Source: an uncultured Arcobacter sp.
GTDB taxonomy: Bacteria; Campylobacterota; Campylobacteria; Campylobacterales; Arcobacteraceae
Reading direction: 5' to 3'
NCBI GenBank assembly: GCA_913062735.1
Contig: CAJXWI010000026.1
Location: forward strand, 1 to 11,948
Length of the DNA: 11,948 bases
A program made the position numbers and the translations under genes. Shown here in pieces: positions 8,027 through 11,948 of this stretch (positions within the stretch are counted from its first letter, which is position 1; each line of letters starts with the position of its first letter). Under the pieces are notes generated by a model that was given only the letters and a program-made list of their open reading frames with translations, had not been told where the DNA came from and did no database searches.

Positions 8027-8410
8027 TTAGTTTAACGTTTTATATAATTCAATGGCGTCTCGTACTTCTTCTTTTGTAGGTTTCACCCGTACAGAAAGTA
8101 ATCTTTGTTCACCATTTTCTTTAGTAACACTATATGCTGTCGCATTTACCCAGTAATAATTACCTTCTTTGGTTCTATTTTTAACAATACCATGCCAAAC
8201 TTTTTTTGCTTTCATATGCTCCCACAAATCTTTAAAAGCTACTTTTGGCATATCTTTGTGTCTAACAATATTATGAGCTTGGCCAATAAGTTCCTCTTTT
8301 GAATATCCAGCAATTTCACAGAAATCATCGTTTGCATATAAAATAATACCTTTAACATCTGTTTCAGAGACAATCATAGTATCTTTATTTAATTGTATTT
8401 CTTTATTCAA
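8027..8410 (-). CDS. Aer/CetB-type PAS protein, predicted FAD redox sensor
   Basis: This 127-residue single-domain PAS protein closely resembles the N-terminal PAS of E. coli Aer and Campylobacter CetB. Aer's PAS binds FAD and reports redox or electron-transport state for energy taxis. Residues matching Aer positions tied to FAD binding or signalling are present: N27 (Aer N34), the RHKDMP motif at 50-55 with R50, H51 and D53 (Aer R57, H58, D60), W72 (Aer W79) and N78 in VKNRTKEG (Aer N85), then YYW at 85-87. The C-terminal [15 protein letters not shown] also matches the end of those domains. There is no HAMP, membrane or signalling domain. The start is TTG (8408-8410) with AAAGG 7 bases upstream; the N-terminus it gives aligns with CetB, so it is preferred to the ATG at codon 12. 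The chemoreceptor gene follows after 8 bases, with its ribosome site over this stop codon. Confidence 0.9.
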   Translation of the reverse strand: MNKEIQLNKDTMIVSETDVKGIILYANDDFCEIAGYSKEELIGQAHNIVRHKDMPKVAFKDLWEHMKAKKVWHGIVKNRTKEGNYYWVNATAYSVTKENGEQRLLSVRVKPTKEEVRDAIELYKTLN

Positions 8411-8443
8411 GTTAAAACCTTTATTTATAAAAATTATTTACTG

Positions 8444-8452
8444 ATTATATCA
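8444..8452 (-). promoter_or_regulatory. Promoter of the PAS-chemoreceptor pair
   Basis: On the minus strand an extended -10 box reads TGA then TATAAT (8452 down to 8444). Transcription should begin near 8437, giving a leader of about 27 bases to the TTG start, with AAAGG at 8418-8422 inside it. No sigma-28 or sigma-54 type promoter is evident, so expression is probably housekeeping. Confidence 0.6.
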
Positions 8453-8591
8453 TTAAATTCTTAACATAATGTGGATATTTTATTTTTATAAAAATACTGC
8501 GTTTTATTACAAAAAAATAACTATTTAATTTAAGTTAAGGATAATATTAGGAAGTAAGACCCCTTAAAAACACGTAAGAATATTTATTTAG

Positions 8592-8621
8592 TTTACAATT
8601 AATAATTCTCCTTACTATAAT
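8592..8621 (+). promoter_or_regulatory. Distal promoter candidate for the orphan gene
   Basis: TTTACA (8592-8597), 18 bases, then a perfect TATAAT (8616-8621) make the best two-box promoter in the window. Transcription would begin near 8628, leaving an unusually long leader of about 113 bases before the ATG at 8741. It overlaps the TCCTTA arm (8609-8614) of the inverted repeat described for this region. Confidence 0.45.
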
Positions 8622-8672
8622 TTTTAAATTGCTTTAATTAATTTGTCTTATTATTAAAAAATGCATATAACT

Positions 8673-8678
8673 TATAAT
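8673..8678 (+). promoter_or_regulatory. Proximal -10 candidate for the orphan gene
   Basis: TATAAT at 8673-8678 would start transcription near 8685 with a leader of about 55 bases. No -35 box is recognisable at the right distance. It may act alone or together with the distal promoter. Confidence 0.4.
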
Positions 8679-8740
8679 ATTATTAAATTCTAATGTTTTT
8701 TTAACTAAACTTAGTAATAGAAGGTAAGAAAGGATTGATT

Positions 8741-9109
8741 ATGAATAAAAATAAAGCAATAAATTATCACAATTGTGAAGACTTACTTAAAAATGATTTT
8801 TTTACTTCTGAATATTTTACGAAAGTTAATGAAAATAGAAATATACATATACAAGAAGAATCTTTTTTTAAACTTTTTGGTAGGGAACATGATATAAAAA
8901 TAAATACCACATCCTTAACAAATTGTGATTTATCAATGATAAAAGACTTACGAAAAATAGTTCTAGTATTTCAAGGTAATAAAAAAGAACAATTTCAACT
9001 TTCTTATGATTTAATACATGATATTCAAGAATATGGAAATGAAGATTTAGATCTTCTTTTGGGATATCATAATTCAAAAGACCCATTAGTAACTATGATT
9101 TATGTTTAA
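8741..9109 (+). CDS. Orphan 122-residue protein, FtsZ C-terminal-domain-like half
   Basis: I do not recognise this protein as a named family. AAAGGA at 8729-8734 sits 6 bases before ATG 8741; an in-frame TTG at 8735 would touch that ribosome site and is rejected. The product is soluble, with no signal peptide. The first about 60 residues are polar and Asn/Lys-rich. Residues 60-122 follow the element order of the FtsZ C-terminal domain: CDLS (62-65), a β-strand-like KIVLVFQG (72-79), helix-like FQLSYDLIHDIQEY (85-98), DLDLLLG (102-108), and a terminal strand LVTMIYV (116-122). In FtsZ these correspond to DLSGA, VLVNITG, the following helix, ANIIFG and VRVTVIATG. There is no GTPase domain or GGGTGTG motif, so it could not polymerise like FtsZ. 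The match is by eye and could be chance. The gene stands alone, with its own promoters and terminator. Confidence 0.7.
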   Translation: MNKNKAINYHNCEDLLKNDFFTSEYFTKVNENRNIHIQEESFFKLFGREHDIKINTTSLTNCDLSMIKDLRKIVLVFQGNKKEQFQLSYDLIHDIQEYGNEDLDLLLGYHNSKDPLVTMIYV

Positions 9110-9144
9110 ATAATGTATTGAAAAAAATTTAGGAATGATAAAAG

Positions 9145-9169
9145 AAGAAATATGCTTTGCATATTTCTT
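9145..9169. terminator. Hairpin terminator between orphan gene and metE
   Basis: AAGAAATATGC (9145-9155), loop TTT, GCATATTTCTT (9159-9169) form a perfect 11-bp stem. It lies 35 bases after the orphan stop and 8 bases beyond the metE stop. The plus-strand trailer is ATTTATCTTTA; the minus-strand trailer is CTTTTATC. It probably serves both convergent genes. Confidence 0.7.
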
Positions 9170-9177
9170 ATTTATCT

Positions 9178-11451
9178 TTATGCACTCTTTTGCGCACGCA
9201 CTATAGAAACTGCTTCAACTAAATTTTTTAAACTTTCTTTTACTTCCTTCCATTTTCTTGTTTTAAGTCCACAATCAGGATTAATCCATAATTGAGTTAC
9301 AGGTAAAACTTCTTTTAGTAAATTAATTTGTTTAACAATCTCTTCAACACTAGGAACTCTTGGGCTATGAATATCATAAACACCAGGACCAACTTCTTGT
9401 TTGTACCCTACTTCTTTAAAAATCTGCAAGAGTTTATTTCCACTTCTTGAAGTTTCAATAGTAATAACATCTGCATCCATCTCTTCAATAGTAGTAATAA
9501 TATCATTAAATTGGCTGTAACACATATGCGTATGAATTTGAGTATCTTTGTGTGCTTTAGAAACAGATAATTTAAAGCTTTTTAGCGCCCAAGATTCATA
9601 TTCTTTTATGTTTTTAACGCGTAAGGGATAGCCTTCTTTAAAAGCAGCCTCATCCACTTGAATCATTTTAATTCCTGCTTTTTGCAAGTCATCCACTTCA
9701 TAACTTAAAGCTAAGGCAATTTGTTTTGATACTTCGCTTCTTGGAATATCATCTCTAACAAAAGACCAATTTAAAATAGTAACTGGCCCTGTTAACATTC
9801 CTTTGACAATTTTTTTTGTTTGTTCTTGTGCATAAGTACTCCAAGAAACCGTCATCGCTTTTGGCCTTGAAACATCCCCATAAATTAAAGGAGGTTTTAC
9901 ACATCTACTACCATAAGATTGAACCCAAGCATATTGGGAAAAAGCAAAACCTTCTAATTGTTCCCCAAAATACTCAACCATATCATTTCTTTCAGGTTCA
10001 CCATGTACTAATACCTCTAAACCAACTTCTTCTTGAAAAGAAATACAATCTTTGATGTATTGTTTCATATCATTTTCATATTCTTCTTTAGATATTTCTT
10101 TTCGTTTATATGCTAAGCGACTGGCTCTAACTTCTTTTGTTTGAGGGAAAGATCCAATTGTAGTAGTTGCTAAATCATCGTATTTAAAAAATGCTTTTTG
10201 TACTTTAATTCTTTCTTCATAAGCTCCAACTCGCTCAACTAAACTTAATGAGTTTAGTTCTTTTTGAAGCTTCAAATTATTTATTTGTGAAGATTTTTTC
10301 CTATTTTCACTTATTTTTTTATTTTTTATAATCTCTTCTTGGTCTTTTTGATTTAGGCGCTTATTAAAACAAAGAATAGAAAGTAATCTGATTTCATTTA
10401 ATTTTTCACGTGCAAATGACAGACATTCTTTAACTTCAATATTTAATTTATCCTCAACTTCAAGAGTATAAGGCACATGCAATAAAGAACAAGAAGTAGA
10501 AATAAGTAAGTTCTCTTCTTTAATATAGGTTTTTATAGTATTTAATAATTTTATTTTTTCATTAAAATCACTTTTAAAAACATTTCTTCCGTCAATTACT
10601 CCAGCAATTACTACCTTATTAGAATCTTTAAGTTCTTGTAAAATATCTAAGTTGTTAAGACCATAAATAAAATCTAGCGACAAGGCCCAAACAGGAGTTG
10701 TTAATAAAATTTTACTGGCTTCATTTGAATGTTCAAAATAAGTAGATACAACAATTTTAATATTCTTGCTTACCTTACTTAAAGTATCGTAAATAGGTTT
10801 GATTAAAGACAATACTTTTGAGTCCAAATCTTTAACAAACAAAGGTTCATCGAATTGAATAACTAAGTTATCATCCAAGGTATCTAGTTCTTTTAATAAT
10901 TCTACATATAAATCTAAGACTTTGTTTACGTTCAAGTAAACATCTTCATTGTCAACACTTTTACTAAGACCTAGATAAGTAATAATTCCAGTTAAATTGA
11001 TTTTTGTTTTAATACCTAAAGCTTTTGCTTCTTTAAATTCATCCACAACTTTTTTACTGTTTAGTTTAAAGTTTGTATCTTTACTTAATTCTGGAACGAT
11101 ATAGTGGTAGTTTGTATTAAACCATTTTGTCATTTCACAAGCTTGTTCTTCTTTTGTACCTCGTGCAAGTGCAAAATACAGTTCTTCATTTTCTAAATTT
11201 TCAAAACGTTTTGGTATTACATTTAATAATATAGATGTATCCAATATATTATCATATAAAGAAAAATCATTCGAAGGAATATAACAAATTCCAGCTGCAT
11301 TTTGTTCTTTCCAGTGTTTTTCTTTTAAAGAAGAAGCTGCTTCTAAAACATCATTGTAAGTCGTTTCGTTTGCCCAGTAAGATTCAAGGGCTCTTTTTAA
11401 TTCTCTGTTTTCTCCAATTCTTGGAAAACCTATTAAGTAGTTTTTTGACAT
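9178..11451 (-). CDS. metE: Cobalamin-independent methionine synthase MetE
   Basis: MetE carries out the last step of methionine synthesis: methyl transfer from 5-methyltetrahydropteroyl-polyglutamate to homocysteine, without B12, in the cytoplasm. At 757 residues it is full length, with both barrels. The N-terminal half begins IGFPRIGENRELKRALESYW (7-26), a MetE hallmark. The catalytic half holds TTTIGSFPQTKEVR (429-442), HGEPERNDMVEYFGEQ (483-498), WVQSYGSRCVKPP (509-521) and KGMLTGPVTILNWSFVRDD (550-568). The zinc ligands correspond one-for-one to E. coli H641, C643, E665 and C726: H642 and C644 (THMCYSQFND), E666 (ITIETSRSG) and C727 (NPDCGLK). The start ATG has AAGGA (11458-11462) 6 bases upstream. 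The gene ends at a shared hairpin and looks monocistronic unless the ORF at 11598-11903 is co-transcribed. No metF, metH or metR is in the window. Confidence 0.97.
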   Translation of the reverse strand: MSKNYLIGFPRIGENRELKRALESYWANETTYNDVLEAASSLKEKHWKEQNAAGICYIPSNDFSLYDNILDTSILLNVIPKRFENLENEELYFALARGTKEEQACEMTKWFNTNYHYIVPELSKDTNFKLNSKKVVDEFKEAKALGIKTKINLTGIITYLGLSKSVDNEDVYLNVNKVLDLYVELLKELDTLDDNLVIQFDEPLFVKDLDSKVLSLIKPIYDTLSKVSKNIKIVVSTYFEHSNEASKILLTTPVWALSLDFIYGLNNLDILQELKDSNKVVIAGVIDGRNVFKSDFNEKIKLLNTIKTYIKEENLLISTSCSLLHVPYTLEVEDKLNIEVKECLSFAREKLNEIRLLSILCFNKRLNQKDQEEIIKNKKISENRKKSSQINNLKLQKELNSLSLVERVGAYEERIKVQKAFFKYDDLATTTIGSFPQTKEVRASRLAYKRKEISKEEYENDMKQYIKDCISFQEEVGLEVLVHGEPERNDMVEYFGEQLEGFAFSQYAWVQSYGSRCVKPPLIYGDVSRPKAMTVSWSTYAQEQTKKIVKGMLTGPVTILNWSFVRDDIPRSEVSKQIALALSYEVDDLQKAGIKMIQVDEAAFKEGYPLRVKNIKEYESWALKSFKLSVSKAHKDTQIHTHMCYSQFNDIITTIEEMDADVITIETSRSGNKLLQIFKEVGYKQEVGPGVYDIHSPRVPSVEEIVKQINLLKEVLPVTQLWINPDCGLKTRKWKEVKESLKNLVEAVSIVRAQKSA

Positions 11452-11480
11452 TATATATCCTTGTTTTTTACAAATATTTT

Positions 11481-11486
11481 TTTATA
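11481..11486 (-). promoter_or_regulatory. Possible metE -10 box
   Basis: TATAAA on the minus strand (11486 to 11481), following a T-rich run, would start transcription near 11474 with a leader of about 23 bases. I see no SAM-type riboswitch, and the leader is too short for one. A promoter farther upstream, or read-through from the ORF at 11598-11903, is possible. Confidence 0.35.
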
Positions 11487-11514
11487 AATAAACAAAAAGC
11501 ATAAAAGTGCAAGG

Positions 11515-11564
11515 TATAATTCAAAGACGCAATACAAAGTATGTGCGGAATTGTTTTTACATGA
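11515..11564 (+). promoter_or_regulatory. Opposite-strand TATAAT and 7-codon ORF upstream of metE
   Basis: A perfect TATAAT (11515-11520) faces right, away from metE and toward the ORF at 11598-11903 on the other strand. At 11541-11564 lies a tiny ORF, MCGIVFT then TGA, without a Shine-Dalgarno. A transcript from here would be antisense to the end of that ORF. The same bases could instead be spacer with a chance -10 match. Confidence 0.25.
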
Positions 11565-11597
11565 ACAGAATTATGGTTTTATATTATTTGATTTTTT

Positions 11598-11903
11598 TTA
11601 GTTGTTAAAAAAATAAGGAGGATGAGTGCCTGTACGTCTAAAGGCAAAAAATGCACAATAATACTGACATCTGGGAATAAAGTGAAATAAAAAGATTGCT
11701 AATGCTGTTTTAGATTTAAAAACACAATCGCAGTGACAAATCATATTTTTAATAAAAGACAAAGGTCCTTTAATTAATGTTGCACTTAGATCATCTTTTA
11801 TATTAGTAATAAAAATATGTTTTATTGAATAAGAATTTAAGTTAGTAGATATAATATTTTTTTTAGATAATAAGTTATCATTTTTAATATTTATATTACG
11901 CAC
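11598..11903 (-). CDS. Hypothetical 101-residue cysteine-containing protein
   Basis: I do not recognise this protein. Support for it being real: GTG start (11901-11903) with AAAGG (11910-11914) 6 bases upstream, a -10 box TATACT (11933-11938) just before that, AT-rich codon use like the neighbours, and 101 codons without a stop in AT-rich DNA. The first 55 residues are Asn/Ile/Lys-rich and polar. The second half has CHCDC at 56-60, a hydrophobic run ALAIFLFHFIP (67-77), C79 and C83 (RCQYYC), and a basic, aromatic tail RRTGTHPPYFF (89-99). Five Cys plus His could bind metal or heme, but no known spacing is matched. The hydrophobic run is short for a membrane helix. It lies upstream of metE in the same direction, 146 bases away. 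It could be a spurious ORF opposite an RNA. Confidence 0.4.
   Translation of the reverse strand: MRNINIKNDNLLSKKNIISTNLNSYSIKHIFITNIKDDLSATLIKGPLSFIKNMICHCDCVFKSKTALAIFLFHFIPRCQYYCAFFAFRRTGTHPPYFFNN
11615..11661 (+). other. Strong Shine-Dalgarno without an obvious gene
   Basis: AAGGAGG (11615-11621) on the plus strand is the most complete ribosome-binding sequence I noticed in the window. GTG 11626-11628 lies 4 bases after it but runs only 11 codons (VPVRLKAKNAQ) to TAA; the ATG touching it (11622) opens a 22-codon frame. A small stem, TGCCT (11627-11631) with AGGCA (11642-11646), follows. On the minus strand the same bases give CCTCCTT at the end of the ORF at 11598-11903. It may be a leader peptide, or chance. 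Confidence 0.2.
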
Positions 11904-11932
11904 AAGAAACCTTTCATATTTTATTTGACGAA

Positions 11933-11938
11933 AGTATA
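11933..11938 (-). promoter_or_regulatory. -10 box of the cysteine-containing ORF
   Basis: TATACT on the minus strand (11938 to 11933) predicts a start near 11926 and a leader of about 23 bases to the GTG. It sits in the 11-mer TTAGTTATACT (11943 to 11933), which also occurs in front of yqeY at 4921-4931. Any -35 box lies outside the window. Confidence 0.35.
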
Positions 11939-11948
11939 ACTAAAATTT

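Larger units (their letters stand above)
8411..8740. other. 330-base gene-free divergent intergenic region
   Basis: No ORF of useful length with a ribosome binding site is seen on either strand. The region holds the minus-strand PAS promoter at its left end and two plus-strand -10 candidates for the orphan gene at the right. Between them is an unexplained segment, 8535-8614. TTAAGG at 8535-8540 can pair with CCTTAA at 8562-8567, or, as TAAGGA (8536-8541), with TCCTTA at 8609-8614. The two pairings exclude each other. A transcript covering it would need a promoter left of 8530, and none is convincing. Confidence 0.5.

Noticed and set aside
8551..8567. GAAGTAAGACCCCTTAA looks a little like a stretch near the 3' end of some 23S rRNAs
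   Set aside because: Only about 16 bases match from memory and the flanks are not rRNA-like, so chance is the simpler explanation.
8735..8740. TTG start two codons upstream of the orphan's ATG
   Set aside because: The TTG abuts the AAAGGA ribosome site with no spacer, while the ATG at 8741 is spaced by 6 bases.
9642..9660. MetE has DEAA at 600-603 where E. coli has DEPA
   Set aside because: I recall DEAA in other bacterial MetE proteins, and all four zinc ligands are intact, so this is ordinary variation.
11541..11564. MCGIVFT resembles the N-terminus of class II glutamine amidotransferases such as asparagine synthase
   Set aside because: The frame stops after seven codons, and nothing downstream in any frame matches the rest of such an enzyme, so there is no support for a pseudogene.
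11452..11597. SAM riboswitch or T-box upstream of metE
   Set aside because: No SAM-I/II type helices, T-box sequence or terminator/antiterminator pair is visible, and the predicted leader is short.

Overview
The window is AT-rich chromosomal DNA. Its gene content and protein sequences point to Campylobacterota, most likely an Arcobacter-type organism. The clearest pointers are an AspB aminotransferase that closely resembles, from memory, the Campylobacter protein, a CetB-type PAS protein next to a chemoreceptor, and a diguanylate cyclase with the N-terminal 'TPxxY' region I associate with this phylum. Promoters also fit: good TATAAT-like -10 boxes with mostly weak -35 boxes. The assignment is by pattern recognition only; no search was run.

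Layout, left to right. A short flank with A/T palindromes (1-82) precedes a minus-strand YgjP/DUF45 metallopeptidase (83-688). It is divergent from a two-gene plus-strand unit: aspartate aminotransferase aspB (763-1935) and, 3 bases later, a FieF-like cation diffusion facilitator (1939-2835). Next on the plus strand come uup, an ABC-F ATPase (2968-4920), yqeY (4992-5435) and a soluble diguanylate cyclase (5462-6718). The uup-yqeY gap carries an imperfect 20-base direct repeat with a 30-base period. A hairpin at 6739-6761 separates this run from a convergent minus-strand pair: a soluble chemoreceptor (6765-8018) and, upstream of it, an Aer/CetB-type FAD-binding PAS protein (8027-8410).

A gene-free stretch (8411-8740) holds the divergent promoters of the PAS gene and of a 122-residue orphan protein (8741-9109). 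The C-terminal half of the orphan reads like the C-terminal domain of FtsZ. A hairpin at 9145-9169 separates it from minus-strand metE (9178-11451), the cobalamin-independent methionine synthase. Upstream of metE is a 146-base spacer with promoter-like sequence on both strands. Beyond that is a 101-codon cysteine-containing ORF of unknown function (11598-11903), which starts with GTG.

Most of the window is ordinary core metabolism and signalling. The PAS plus chemoreceptor pair looks like a split, fully cytoplasmic redox or energy-taxis receptor, convergent with a c-di-GMP synthase; both act on motility in general, but a link between them here is only inferred. The least explained parts are the FtsZ-like orphan with its long leader, the cysteine-containing ORF upstream of metE, and the repeat in front of yqeY. 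I found no rRNA, tRNA, CRISPR array, insertion sequence or phage gene. I do not see a clear new multi-gene defence or mobile system.
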